From: Tanypteryx hageni
Lineage: Eukaryota; Arthropoda; Insecta; Odonata; Petaluridae
Assembly (NCBI GenBank): GCA_028673005.1
Contig: CM054115.1
Span: forward strand, 196,052,370-196,116,369
Length of the DNA: 64,000 nt
Direction of reading: 5' to 3'
A program made the translations under genes and the position numbers. Every line of letters begins with the position of its first letter. Position 1 is the stretch's first letter. Below, piece by piece: positions 45,809-58,079 of this stretch. A model generated the notes under the pieces. That model did not search any database. It was not told the DNA's origin and saw nothing but the letters and a program-made list of their open reading frames with translations.

Positions 45809-45959
45809 TTCTATAAATAACGAACGAGTAAATGTAATAGAAATCATCTTTATAATGTCAGAAATTTTGGATGCTGCATAAAATCCTTTCTTCACCCTTG
45901 CGCAATATTTCACACATACACAGATACTTTTGCAATTTCCCCCTTTCGATATTACTTAG

Positions 45960-47085
45960 TTGACCGGGACCAACAAATATTTCCCTTTTCCCTAGCAGCA
46001 AGTTTATTTTTTAAGGCGCGGGATTTTCAGAAATAGGTCAGTATTCTTTCAGATGGCAAAGTACAAGCATTGAGAAGAAGCGTGTTTAGTAGTAAGCAAA
46101 TCCAGCTCAATTTTCTCCCCTAGAATATCATTAAGTTCATCTCCCTTGGAGAAAAATACCAAAATGGCTTTGAGTAGCAAATGCTTGAAATATTCCGAGG
46201 AAAATGTTTGCAATATTTTAGAAGAAAGTGATAGTGATTTCAGTGAGGAGCGATGATATTTATTTAAACAACTACAATGTGAATAAATAAATTAATTAGT
46301 TCATGCATTTTTATAAATGTAATCATGTAAATAAACTGATTCCTTTAAATGTTTGAGGGTTATCTACTGTTTCCACAATTTTAATTTGTTTCAACAACTT
46401 AAATGAGAATTAATAAATTAATACTTATGCATTTTTATAAATTTAATCATGTAAATAAATTGATTTCTTTGAATGCTCGAGAGTTTTCTACTGTTTACAT
46501 TATTGTAAAAATTTAAAACTAATTCAATATGAATAAACAAATTGTTTTATGCATATTTATAAATAAAATCATGCCAATAAATTGATTTATTTGAAAAGTG
46601 CAAAACAGAGTAATTTATAAAAACTAACAGAAAACCAATCAATTTTATGTTTCACTCAAAATAGAATGCACTTTTGAGCAAAACACTTGGCCAGTCAAGT
46701 GGCTAAGAACTAAGACAGGATCCTCAGGTTACAAGTCAGAAGGGAGAAAAAATAAGGTCGAGTATCAAAAGAGTTAAATGATAAGGGCGAGCGTCAAAAA
46801 ATGGGCGAAACTAGAAAGACAAATTAGTAAAGGAATAACAGATACCTAGTATAAATTGACGTGTGGCTGGAATTGCTTTCGATCAAATGATATCCACAAC
46901 ATATCTTCAAGGAATTGATTCTTCGTGAACAATCTTGGTTTCTTGTAGCAGATATGGCTATCAGTTGCTGAATTTTTCCATATATACTTCTCGAGGACTA
47001 GGTATAATCAGATATTATTAAAATAATTAATAATTATTATTAAATCAAAATTATCTTGTGACCACCACATTTATTTAGAAAATGG
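45960..47085. other. No gene recognised
   Basis: AT-rich. The phrase GCATTTTTATAAAT..AATCATGTAAATAAA-TTGATT recurs about every 120 bases at 46300, 46430 and 46550, so it is a short degenerate tandem array of three units. No coding match. Confidence 0.5.
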
Positions 47086-47087
47086 TA

Positions 47088-47240
47088 CGAATCCAACCCC
47101 CAACCACTTACCGCAATACAGGGGAAGGAAACAGAACGAATGCAAAATCCTACCACTTAACCCAACCCAGGGGAAGGAAACAACGAATCCAACCCTCAAC
47201 CGCTTAACCCAACCTGGGAGAGGAAATAGACCGAATTCAA
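47088..47240. repeat. 47-48-bp minisatellite, just over 3 units
   Basis: Units start at 47088, 47136 and 47183, with a partial unit at 47230 (ACGAATCCAACCC..CACTTAACCCAACC..GGGGAAGGAAA). Units are 80-90 percent alike by eye. Confidence 0.85.
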
Positions 47241-48089
47241 CAAAATTGACATTCTACGTTTTGTTTACCATGAAAATGTTTATTGGGCGCTACGAAAGCA
47301 AACTGCACTTAATAAAAACCGACGTTTCACCTTGTATCCTCATATAATATACCACTGATTTACATTAAGAATTCATTTCTTCAGCTTTCAATTCACACAC
47401 AATTAGTCTTAATTTTATTTGTAAGCTCCGTTTTCTGTTAACTAGATTCTATACTCACATTAGCCACTGCATTTACATGCCTCTATTTTAACCGAGTACT
47501 TATACCATACTGCTGCAGTAAATTATAAGTACTTTAATTTTCAGAGATCGCTTTTTCGAATCAGCTTTGTGTGCCGAATAAATGCCTTTGTGGACTGGAT
47601 ACGGCCCGCGGGCCATAGTTGCCCCACCTCTGCTGTACTTTACGTAGTAAATTTTGACTTAGGCAAATTTTGAGTTATACAATGGGTGCCGGAACGCATT
47701 ACTTACGTAACCCAGGGTGTGCCTGTATATGTTGCCTTGCCGAATGTGTCATCGTTAAACCTTGAGATTGTATAGCTGCCTTAATTCTTATACTATATGC
47801 GTAAGTAAAGCGTGCTTTGAATGCTTTAATACTAGAGAGAGAGGAAGAAAGAAAGAAGGATAGACAGAGAGGGAGATGGAGACAAAATTAAATATAATTT
47901 AAATTAAATATTAATTAAAAATAATTTTGGACATATAAGTATTGTATAGAGTAATATATTACTATAACTATAACTATTTTTACTCTCTGGAACACTCAAT
48001 TATGTGAATTTCATATTTATTGCTTACATTTTAGTGCATTTAAATGCTGGTTACATTAATTTTTATTTCAATTTTAACTTAATACTTCA
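47241..48089. other. No gene; TE-end fragments
   Basis: Near 47600, ACGGCCCGCGGGCCATAG and CCCCACCTCTG resemble a hAT right end. Near 47690-47730 a Tigger-like end reads AACCCAGGGTGTGCCTGTA. 47740-47890 is a partial copy of the dispersed repeat at 55840 and 62370. Confidence 0.45.
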
Positions 48090-48492
48090 TCTATATTAAT
48101 AAAAGGCAGCATGTGTGTGAGTGGACAGCATTTCTTGAAAACCAAGAAACTTAGAGACTTAAAACCTGGTACCCTTACTAATGGAACTGAGGATATGCAC
48201 CTCTGGGCCAGAATTTTGATTTTGGGGGGGGGGGGGGGAGTAGAGGGAGTGCCAAAAATCATACCCTACAGCATTTCTCGAAAATCAAGAAACCTTATAC
48301 TTGGTACAATTACTAAAGAGACCTCAAGGATGTGCACCTCTGTGCCAGAATTTGGATTTCTGGAAGTGGAGGGAAAGGGGAGCAGGGTTCCATACATAAC
48401 CTAACCTACAGCATTTCTCAAAAACCGAGAAACTTAGTGACTTCAAACTTGGAACAATTACTAAAGAGAGATTGAGGTGTTCACCTCAGGGA

Positions 48493-51400
48493 TAGTGCTT
48501 GTCATCCCGGGATCCCACTTTCCCGTGATCCTGGGGGTAAAATGCTTATCCCATTTCCCGGGAAATCCATTGAATATCCTGAGAATTTCCGGTACTCGAC
48601 TGATTGATGCAAGCACATATGAAGTTTTTACATTTCCTATGTTTTCACTCTCACATGCGCTCTGTTCCAATTTATTTTTTCTGCATCCGAGTTTCTTTCT
48701 AAAAGGAAATCCATCATTCTTTTATCAATTTTCACATTTCTAAGAAAAAATAGCATGAAAAAAGAAGACTTGAAAATGTTGCGAAAAAATCTGCAAAGAA
48801 TGAACGCTCAAAACGTGAACGAAGCAGCCCAAACCAAGCAGGATTGCCCAGATCTATTAGTAGTATTTAAGTCACCTCTGTCGCTGAAAAGTTTAACCAT
48901 CCTCAAGCATGAGGGGTTGAAAGAGAATTTTCAATCTTGACTGGTTTCCTAGCTCCTAGCCATCAGTCTTCCCCTGACAGTGGTCAAAAAGGATAGTACA
49001 TAATTTCTGAGCTTCAGCCATTTATCTGTATTTTTAGCCTCTCAATTTAGGTTAGTACAGGCATGTCATTATGGTTTCTCAATGAAATTAAAGTTTGTTA
49101 AACATGTTTTTTAATTTAAATAATGATTTTAAAATTATTTTTTTATTTTTCTTATTAGTATTAAGTGTAAGAGTTACAGTTGCAGTTCTAAAATTTCTCC
49201 CCTGCCTCTCAAAACGTTATGTCGCACAGTCAAAGACAAAGTGAATCAAAATCTTGGAAATATTTTGATCATTTCGGAGGAAGTGTATGTAGTGTAAAAA
49301 ATGTCAAAATCAAGTGCAAAGGATTTTCCACCAATTGACTGCTTTGACATTTGAAAAGTGCCCATAGTAAAGTTGAGAGTGATCTCACAAGCACAAAAAT
49401 ACCATGTGAATAGCCATTTACTTCAAGAAAGATTAGCATGCAATCAAAATTGACTTCTTTTCTTAAAACAGAGGGTAAGGAAGAAATTTTGGCAAAACTA
49501 GCCACTGTTGATGGTTTTTCAATCAATGCAGTTGTTAATAGTGAATTCAACAGAAAATCTTTTACTGATAAAGGTATGTATCTACCAAAAAATTTCCATC
49601 ACGAGGGTGTAAGATTCAGCATTTCACTGGATGAATCTACTTCTCTTCGAAATCGTACGTATTTAAGTATCAATGTTCATGCTAATAATGAATTTTGGAA
49701 TTTGGGCATAGTGCGTATATTTGGGGCCCTTCCTGCAGAAAAAAATAGTTAAACTAGTGGAGAAGAAACTTGCAGAATTTGAGTTATATTTGAAGAAGCA
49801 GGTGATTGCTTGTGTTACCGATGGAGCAAGCATAATGATAAAATTTGGTAGAATAAGTGATGCTTCACATGAGCTGTGTTTTGCACATGGGCTACATTTA
49901 GCCGTTTGTGATGTTCTGTAAAAAAGAAAATCTCATTCAAGTCCTATGCCAGTAATTAGAAACGAATGTGAGAAAGGAAGAAGTTCAGATGAAGACTCTT
50001 TTGAAGATGTAGATTTTTTAGCTACTGTGAATTTTCCAATATCTACGCAAATGATTCTTCGAAAAATATTCAACTCACAGATGGCTGTGAAAATGATGTC
50101 AGCATTGCCAGCACAATAGAAAAAGTGGAAAATTTGTGAAAATGTTTCACTAATCGTCAGTGAAGAATGAATAGTTGCAAAAAGAAGTGAGCATAACGGC
50201 AAGCTTCAACTGAAAATTGATTCAAGAACAAGGAGGAATACATTGCTTGACATGCTAGAGAGATTTGTTTCATTAATAACATGCATTTCTTAGGCACTCA
50301 TTGACCTGGAACCTCAATGGATATTTCTGAAAAGGAATTCCAAATTATCAATGCTATAATATCTTCGTTAAAACCTGTTAAGATTGGAGTTGAAAGGCTT
50401 AGTGGAAGAGATGCATCCCTACTTTCTGCTGAAGGTGTTTTTACATTTATCTCAGATGAATTGAGTGAACAAAATACTGACTTTCACAGAAATGAAGCAA
50501 TTGATACTAAAAAGGCTGAAAGAATACAGGAACCGAACTTGATAGGTTTACTGCACTATTTGAATAATCCTTTGTTCAATTTGAATCCACCATATTCGTA
50601 TTTTCCATTGCCGTCCAAATCAATTCTACAATCTACTGCTGAGAAGTTAATCTTGAAGCTTTTTAGAAGTTGTGAACCAGGGGAAGAGGAGGTTTCAGTA
50701 GATATCAACATATCTGCTTTTCTAACTTGTCAAATTCCTCATATGAGTTCATCAAACCAAAAACACCTGTCACTTGTTGAGAAATTAGATGCCGCCATTG
50801 AAAGAGTAATCGGTCAAGCAGAAGTTAGCCATAGTTACGATGTTAGTAGCATTGCTAAAGAAATGGATGTCTTCAAATCAACTGGTAAACACAAGGCTAA
50901 TTTAAACCTCCTTTTTGATGTTCTCTTAACCATTCCTCCTACTTCAGTCGAAGTGGAGAGGGCCTTCTCTGCAGCTGGTCTTTTCATAACCAAAATACGC
51001 ACATCACCGAGTGATCGTAGTGTGAATACATTATGTTTTCTTAAAAGTTACCATAAATCAATTAATAGGAAATAAGAATTAGAACACTTTTGTTGATATG
51101 ATTTTGTACTTATGTGAGAAATTTATGCAAATGGTATAGATGGTTCAATTCATATTTTATTTTATATACCATGTGTATTTGTAACTATATTTAACAATCA
51201 ATATGATTAGCAAATTTCAGGTCAATAAATAAATGCTAATTTCAATTACTTTTTATTTTATTCATGTAACCCATATTTGTAAATGATTTTAACGAATTTC
51301 TTCCAACTTCTCAGGATCCTGGGAAACACAAGCACTAGTTTAAGCATCAATATGTAAGCCTTTTGTCTGATACTAGGATCAAATAAATACAAGGGAGTAA

Positions 51401-51718
51401 TTTTCTACTAAAACATTAAATAACCCAAATGAATTGATAAAAAATTCTAAATCTAGAGTAAAATTACTTAATAAGATTCACCTGTTCATAAAAAAGTTGT
51501 AACACTATTTTTATTTTATTATTCCTTTTAATAATTTTTAAAAGGTTTTATATCAACCCCAGGTCATAAACATACAATTAGTAACATTATTTTCATTTTT
51601 TCTTTCTTTTTAAATAATTTTAAAATTGTTTATTGGAATTCCGTGAAATTCTCAGGATCCCGGAATTTATAATTTTGAATCCTGGGGTTGTGAAAGAACC
51701 AGGAAATGACAAGCACTA
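48493..51718 (+). mobile_element. hAT element with perfect 8-bp target duplication
   Basis: Left end TAGTGCTTGTCATCCCGG, right end AGGAAATGACAAGCACTA: terminal 13-bp inverted repeat. CTCAGGGA occurs on both sides (48485-48492, 51719-51726). A second right-end-like sequence lies inside near 51313-51340 (GGATCCTGGGAAACACAAGC). The subterminal regions are full of CCCGGGATCC/GGATCCCGG-like motifs. Confidence 0.94.
49260..51075 (+). pseudogene. hAT transposase with dimerisation domain
   Basis: Three main frames. 49438-49740: LTSFLKTEGKEEILAKLATV, VDGFSINAVVNSEF, GVRFSISLDESTSLRNRTYL (first catalytic D). 49750-49920: VIACVTDGASIMIKFGRISD, ELCFAHGLHLAVCDVL (second catalytic D and the CxxH block). 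50317-51075, 252 codons open: the C-terminal region with KSILQSTAEKLILKLF and the hAT dimerisation signature IPPTSVEVERAFSAAGLFIT KIR, then SDRSVNTLCFLKSY. Stops near 49740, 49920 and 50118 inactivate it. The last third is remarkably intact. Confidence 0.93.
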
Positions 51719-52216
51719 CTCAGGGACAGAACTTTTATTTTTGAGGGGGTGGGGGAAGAGGAGGGGGTGCCATGCAAATCATATCCTACAGTATTTCTCA
51801 AAAACCAATAAACTTAGAGATCTAAAACTTGGTACACCAACGAAAGAGACCGTAAAGATGCGCACTTTGGTGCCAGAATTTTTATTTTTATGGGGTGAGG
51901 GAAAGGGAAGGGGTTACTTATCCTACATTATTTCTCTAAACCAAGAAACTTATAGACTTAAAACTTAAAGTAAAGATACTAAAAAGACTTTCGAGAAAGT
52001 GGAAGTCTGGGCCAGAATATTAATTTTTAGGGTAGAGGATGCCATATGAATCATACCCTGACTAGAGGGCCTGTGTTCATTTTTTTTTAATTACACAACT
52101 TATTTTGAATTTTCTTAAGAAAATATCAGATTTGCATCTATATTTAATTTGTTCATACCAATTAAGAAATAATATTAGTCAGTTATCTCGAGAGTACCTG
52201 AGTTTGAATGAAAATA

Positions 52217-52961
52217 CAGTATATCCTTGATTTAACGGACTAATTGGGGGATAGGATGTCCGGTATTGCCGAAAGTCCGTTAAATCCGAAAGTTCATCAT
52301 ATGACGAAGCAAAATGGACCTAAATGGCCACATCTTATAATGTCAAATGCAGTACATTGGGAACACTGTTAAACAAGAATAATATGTTTAGCTAATGTGG
52401 TAAAACTGTTAATTCGAATCTGAAGAGCAAGTATAATTAGGACTTGAAATTTCCGTGCACATGTCATCCATGGTCTCCCACTCTTGCCGCTTCACTTCCG
52501 ACCTATGTAGTTTTTTCTATTTACGTAAATATTCTATAAACATCACTGTTTTTTATCAACCTAAAAGCGCATAAAACTAATAGATTGGAACAGTAGACAG
52601 TCTGAAGGTTTGGAACATAAACAGCGCCTGGGCAAGTACAAACTCCTATGGGAAATCCTGTGGTACCGAGAATCAAACCAATGTATCCCTAAGTGCAGCA
52701 TAACAAATTAATTCGTATTTCTACTGCCGGTCTGCGCTAGAAGTTCAAAAGTGGCAAAAATGTTATGGAGAAAACTGAAAAGTATAGAAAACAATCAGAC
52801 AGGAAATGTCAGGCAATAATGCTCTTTGCGAACGGACTTTCCTCGGCATCGACAGATGGTGAGTGGTCTGAAATCACGGACAAAGTGCCGATAGGGAGTG
52901 GATTCTCATCGACCGGGTGGCCGTCTATTAAATTGGAGCCCGTTAAATTGAGGGTTTATTG
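52217..52961. mobile_element. Tigger/pogo-type MITE inside the Helitron
   Basis: Ends CAGTATATCCTTGATTTAAC and (reverse complement) CAATAAACCCTCAATTTAAC; TA flanks at 52215-52216 and 52962-52963. The terminal similarity continues (CCGTTAAAT repeats). A 69-codon frame at 52765-52974 has KYRKQSDRKCQAIMLFANGL, not recognised. Confidence 0.88.
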
Positions 52962-53033
52962 TATTAGCGAGTGAAATGAGCATGAAATATTTGAAACTGT
53001 AAATCCAGGGCAAAGCCCAGGTAATTATCTAGT

Positions 53034-53707
53034 GTATTAATAATAATGGTTGCACGTTGTTTTTAAAGGTATAATACAGCTTATAACAAAAACTAAAAAA
53101 AGAAAAAATAGACAAGATAATTTAAAATTTCTTTTGGGGTACTTAAGGACTCAACTAACGTTATGAAATAGAGTGCACCTACTTAGGGGTTAAGGAAAAT
53201 TAAGTATTTTAACAATTTTGCATCCATAAAATTAAGCATTTGGGCCAGCAAAAGTCAAAGAATGGCCAAATGTGGCTGTTGGGTCACTGCTCTTATATGC
53301 CCACATTGAAATGTACAAAAAATTATTACACAAAGACCTTTATTAATACAGTCCAAACTTATATTGACCCATCTTGTAACCAAATTGATATACCAGTTCT
53401 TACAATTCAAGAAAAATACTTCTAATTTCATTGAAGATATGATGAGAAGAATTATTTGTATCTCTCTTTCACACATATATTCCAATCAATTTTGTTTTTT
53501 TTCACCTATTTCCACTACATAAACATTTTATATATTCAATGCAAGCACTCTGTTTAAAGACTAGTTACACTTCTTTATAATGTTAACTCCATAACGAAAA
53601 AGTAAAATTTTCTATACAAACAATGCAAATTTTTTTGACAAGATAGCATATATCAATACTTTAATAAGTGTAATTATAAAATATCACTTTCTATAATTAA
53701 ATCATAC
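53034..53707. other. No gene; intron directly after exon A
   Basis: AT-rich intron. I looked for the small exon expected between A and B here and found none. Confidence 0.5.
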
Positions 53708-53896
53708 CTTCAACTGCTCATCTTTTTTAGACACCTGTGCTTTGATTTTCACCTTCACCCATTCATTGAAAATTGATGTATAGTTAGTGGATGGTTCCAA
53801 ATTTACTGCCACTGCTAATGCTGCAAGAGCTTCTCTAAACTTTTCCTGTTTACTACGGCACACACAGAGGCATTTCAATTCCCACCACAAGTTATT
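53708..53896 (-). CDS. ESPL1-like: Separase-like gene, exon A
   Basis: 189-nt exon, phase 0 to 0, with acceptor TTTTTTCTAG and donor GTATGATT. Peptide: NNLWWELKCLCVCRSKQEKF, then REALAALAVAVNLEPSTNYT, then SIFNEWVKVKIKAQVSKKDE QLK. It aligns with human separase [20 protein letters not shown] to [20 protein letters not shown], the best single match to the family in the window. Helical-repeat scaffold region. Upstream exons are expected to the right. Confidence 0.8.
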
Positions 53897-54349
53897 CTAG
53901 AAAAAAATACTTTGATTCAGTTCCAAATTTATACTATTACATATTTTTCAGACAATATTATACATTGTTAAAAATAAAATTTACACACAGCAGATAATGT
54001 TCTGAACATCATCCTAACTGAAGAGCCCTAAACTTTGCTAGAAAATCTTGGTGGGTCATTATGCTGAAAATATTGTATTACTGTACATGAGGAAACTAGG
54101 GTTGGAAATCATAATCACAGAGAGTAAAATGTATTTGTTTCATAGTAACTTTGTGGAATTGCATAATTAAAATGAAAGAAAGTAAGAATCACTTTATAAA
54201 AAATCCCACTTTATTTATTAGAAACATGACCCATGTTTCAACGGTTGAATTGAGGTTTTAGGAGGAATTAGGAGAAGGGAAACAAAATGATTGGTCCAAA
54301 GAATTTAATCTATGGAGGAGATAGAGGTATAGGAGAGTTTGGGTGAAGT

Positions 54350-55010
54350 ATGTGTTTTGCGATGGATAAAAGTGGGGAATGGGAGGAGAAGAGATGGTCA
54401 TTTACAAGCATTTACTTACTGTTTGCTAAGTGTGAGATAATTTCTAATTGTTCTAGGATGTTAAGTCTTGAGCTCTTATTTTCCAGATGTAGAATGGTGA
54501 CTTTAAAATCGGATGAATGGTTCAAGTCTATGAGATGCTTTGCAAAATTGGAGGCGGATTAATTCTTACGGAATGAGCATTCGTGTTCTTTAGCCCTAGT
54601 GTTGAAGTTCCTTTGGGCTTGTCTGATATATGCGCCATCACAGTCGTCACATGAAAGTTTATATATTCCGAATTTTAAAAGTTTATCAATTTTATTTTTG
54701 CGGTTACATATATATTTCCCTAAGTTATGTGTATTGTAGAAAGCCAGTATTAATTTGTCAGAAGGGAATGACTTGCTTATTTTGTAGCTAGGGCTGCCTA
54801 TGAAGGATAACCTACACCATCGCGGTTTATTTGTAGTTGCTCTGAGAGGAGAGGGAAAAAATATTTTATCAATGGCTAATTTGTTGTTTCCTGAGAAGTA
54901 GTTTATCTATTAAGATTGTGGGATAGCCATTTGCGACTACAATATATTTAATAGTATTCAGATCAGCTTCAAAATTAATCAGAGATAACGGAATACGGAG
55001 TAAGGGAGTA
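54350..55010 (-). pseudogene. Penelope-like element, GIY-YIG end (family 3)
   Basis: Minus strand. RT C-terminus near 54970 (LNTIKYIVVANGYPTILIDK), then frames with RWCRLSFIGSPSYK and SFPSDKLILAFYNTHNLGKY, then the nuclease: LLKFGIYKLSCDDCDGAYI (GIY and YIG-like YIR), QRNFNTRAKEHECSFRKN, FAKHLIDLNHSSDF and LNILEQLEIISHL. The YIG box has become YIR, and several stops are present. Its 3' tail near 54230 has CCATGTTTCAACGGTTGAA. Confidence 0.87.
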
Positions 55011-55110
55011 ATGACAGAGATGGATTGAAATTGGAACGCCACTCGTATTTCCTAAGAGAACACTCTGCTCAAATTGAGGGAATGGTTTTATATGTACTGA
55101 GACCACAATA

Positions 55111-55420
55111 GCTACAAAAGTGAAAAGATATGCCTATGCTATTAGTTATAAGCTTCAGGTGATTCAATATGCAAAAACACATGGAAGCCGAGCAGCAGCA
55201 CGTCATTTCGGTCCAACTCCCACAGAAAAAAATTATCTGTGAATGGAGAAAACGAGAAAAAACTGCAACTGACAGGATAAAAGAAACAGTCTTTGTAGGG
55301 TTGGTCTTAAATGGCCACAACTAGAAGAGGAAGTGATGGATAGCAGAACAGAGGAAGTTAGATATTGCTGTATCCAACAAAATCGTTATGTACGAGACAA
55401 AATGTTGCACAAGAAAAAGG
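55111..55420 (+). pseudogene. Tigger/jerky-type DNA-binding N-terminus
   Basis: Plus strand: AISYKLQVIQYAKTHGSRAA, ARHFGPTPTEK, then after stops GLKWPQLEEEVMDSRTEEVR. This is the Brinker/Tigger-like helix-turn-helix followed by the start of the second DNA-binding helix set. The DDE domain is missing. Confidence 0.75.
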
Positions 55421-55839
55421 ACTAGTTGAGCATAATCGTTATTACATATGCATTCCATTTATTATTATATTATATTAAAATATCATCTTGAACTTAAGTT
55501 TAAGTAAGTACTATCGATAAAAAGTATCTATACGTGGGACGTGTATGGCACACTCTGACAGCTTTAATTAATGACTGCCGAGTTCATGCAGGGCACATTT
55601 AGCTATACAAGTCTCGAAGAAATTATTTGTTTTAGATCATACCTATTTATTTTGCGAATGAAGTTTATCTAAAACGTTATATTTAAATGTTATCACATGC
55701 CAGAATATTTTCTGTAAATGTTGCCGGATATGACATGACTATTCGTAAATGCCTTGGTGAACCAAAATACTTTTTTCCCTGAAAAATCTTCTAAAAAATT
55801 GTGGTGCTTCTTATATGCCGTAAAATATGGTATATAAAA

Positions 55840-56420
55840 ACGTCAGATTCCTGGGTTCCTGGAAAACTTCAGATGCAAATAACTCGATCAAATATGCAGA
55901 TATAAACTTGAAATTTGGCCGTGATGATTTACTCTGATATAAAAATGCTATGATGAAGGAAAATTTACGAAAAACACCCACGGTTTGACTCCAGGGGATG
56001 ATTTGCATTCCCCATAAGTTAACACATAAAAATTGACTTTTTGACATGCAGGTTTTTCTTCTTTTTGAGATTAAAATTAGAAAAAATGGATTCATGACCT
56101 TTCTATCTAGACCATTTTAAAGACAAAATTACAAGGTTTCTTACTCTGTTCATCGTTTTTCGCCTACAGTTCTAAATCCTTCATGTTAAACGTTTAATTC
56201 ACACATTTTGAGAAAATCTTGCCATTTTAACGGGATGTACCTTGCCTACCAATTACATTGTTAACCCTTGAAATCACATTGTTATTCCAATCCTTATGAG
56301 TTTATGCGTTTTTTGAAGGCTTTCAATATGGGAAGGAGAGAAAGATGGAGGGAGAGGGCAATGATTTTCATAGTTTGTTGCATTATTTATGAGAAGGAAT
56401 ACCTAAAGAGCTGAAATACG
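55840..56420. repeat. Dispersed AT-rich repeat, copy 1
   Basis: Shares long stretches with 62370-62960 (GTTAAACGTTTAATTCACA, TTTTGAGAAAATCTTGCCAT, AATTGACTTTTTGACATGCA vs AATCGACATTTTGACGTGTA). Both end near a GAGAGAGA stretch. The class is unclear; it has no coding region. A third, partial copy is at 47740-47890. Confidence 0.85.
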
Positions 56421-56978
56421 CTATGTTGTCCATTCGTTAGTCAGAGTGTAAACTTATTAAAATGCAATTAACTCAATCAAGGACGTTTATTGAAAATTAA
56501 AATTTGGCTGAAATGTATATAATTAATTCTATTCTGAGGCTAGGGATATGGTGAATGAATTTTTGCTTTGGCGAGTAGGGTTGGGCAAAATTTTTTAATG
56601 CCTGTAAATCACAATGATGAAATACTTAATAATGATTATAATTTCTATTACAGCAAAATCTCATTAAATAGTATAAGAAGGGAGCAAAAGCTTATGTCTT
56701 AAAATTGTTAAGGTGTGACATACTCAAACTGTCAAAAATGTCTTAATTACCATTTATTGTTCAAACTCTTAATTTATATTGAAGAATTGCTACATCTTAT
56801 CTACATGAACTGTCAGACATGAACTGACTTGCAGATAATTTGCTAATTGGACTGTGAATGTACAGTTAACCTTTAACATACAGTATTGAAGCTGCTGCAA
56901 TGGCCAGAGTTAGATGCCCAGAAAGAATGTTCAATTGCTTAAACTTCACTGATTACTATAGAAATATTAATATTTCAA

Positions 56979-57956
56979 ACTAGCAGATGTACCCTGCTTC
57001 GCCTGGGATATTAAAGTGGCACAGTATTTATTTTGTTGAAGGTTAAAGTAACATAACTGAAAAAGAAGTCCGAGAACGAAATAAAACACAGATACCGGAG
57101 GCTGTCTGAAAATAATCTAAATTAGTAATATATCATCATACTTTACCTTTTGTTTATAATACTTCCTTGTAAACAATATTTCTTGTTTTTCCTTAAGGTG
57201 CTAGGATGGTTTAGTTACATGGGCTAAAATCTAAAATAAAAATCTAGCCTGGATTTATTCCCCAACGTGGGCACAAATGTAACACTCAAAAGGACTGGTG
57301 CACTCGGGGGGTTACCACTTTTTAAAAAAATCCAAAATTTTCTGCCTGCAATACACATGGGTGAACCATACAATCAAACTTATTTGCAATTAATTGTTGC
57401 AATCTATTATGTTTGACGTTGCTATAACAGTAATTTTGATGCTTCATAAAAAGTGTGAAGCGAATAACGTAATTCTTTTGTCTATTTGAAGGTTTAATAG
57501 ATGCTAATTCAATCAGAGGCAACAATGCAGGACGCCTTGGCAACACCCTGAAAGAGTACGAAAAAGCAATAAAATGCATATTTCTGACAAATTCCTCCAT
57601 ATAACATCTAAACGTTGCAAGAATAAGATATTTTATAATTTTAGCCGTCGAATAAAGCAAAAATGGAGAAAATTGGTCGATATTTACGTATTTTGATTAA
57701 TGAAAGAAAAAAACCTTGCACCTTGAAAAATCAAAAATCCCATGTAAACTTATGGGAAAATACAATTTTCTCCCAGAGTCGAATCCGGAACTTTTTCCAG
57801 GATGTTTAATTTTTCTAGGGACCACCTCATGGGGGTTTAACGATTGTGAAAATTTTAGCTCGTTAGGCTTAGTAGATCCGAAGATATCAAGTGAGAAATA
57901 TTTAAAGGAAACAGCCGACTCCCAGCCAGACAGGTTGAGTTTTATATAGATAGAGA
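56979..57956 (-). mobile_element. Helitron, non-autonomous, precise A^T insertion
   Basis: Read on the minus strand: 5' end TCTCTATCTATATAAAACTC after an A (57957), and 3' end CCAGGCGAAGCAGGG then TACATCTGCTAGT (to 56979) followed by T. The TC start, short hairpin and CTAGT end inserted between A and T are Helitron hallmarks. No gene inside. Confidence 0.88.
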
Positions 57957-58079
57957 TAAAAACATTTTTTTTAAAAACAAGCAAATTCCAGGAGGGAATT
58001 ATTTAATTGAATAAATACTATTCTTTTGCGGAATATGTATATAAATGCTAAATAAAATAAAAAACATTATAACCTAACT

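Larger units (their letters stand above)
48125..52075 (+). repeat. ~140-bp tandem repeats of the Helitron, split by a hAT
   Basis: Units begin with ACAGCATTTCTC-like text at 48125, 48268, 48418, then 51788 and 51925. Without the 3.23-kb hAT the third spacing is about 136, in step with the others. Each unit holds a phrase like GTGCACCTCTGNGCCAGAAT and a G-rich tract (a run of 14 G at 48225-48238). Confidence 0.9.
48090..53033 (+). mobile_element. Helitron, non-autonomous, with two nested insertions
   Basis: 5' end TCTATATTAATAAAAGGCAG follows an A (48089). The 3' end is a hairpin GGGCAAAGCCC (53008-53018) followed by AGGTAATTATCTAGT. This matches the Helitron plan TC...hairpin...CTAGT without terminal inverted repeats or target duplication. 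Inside are 136-150-bp tandem repeats, a hAT and a Tigger/pogo MITE. No Rep/helicase gene is present. Confidence 0.82.
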
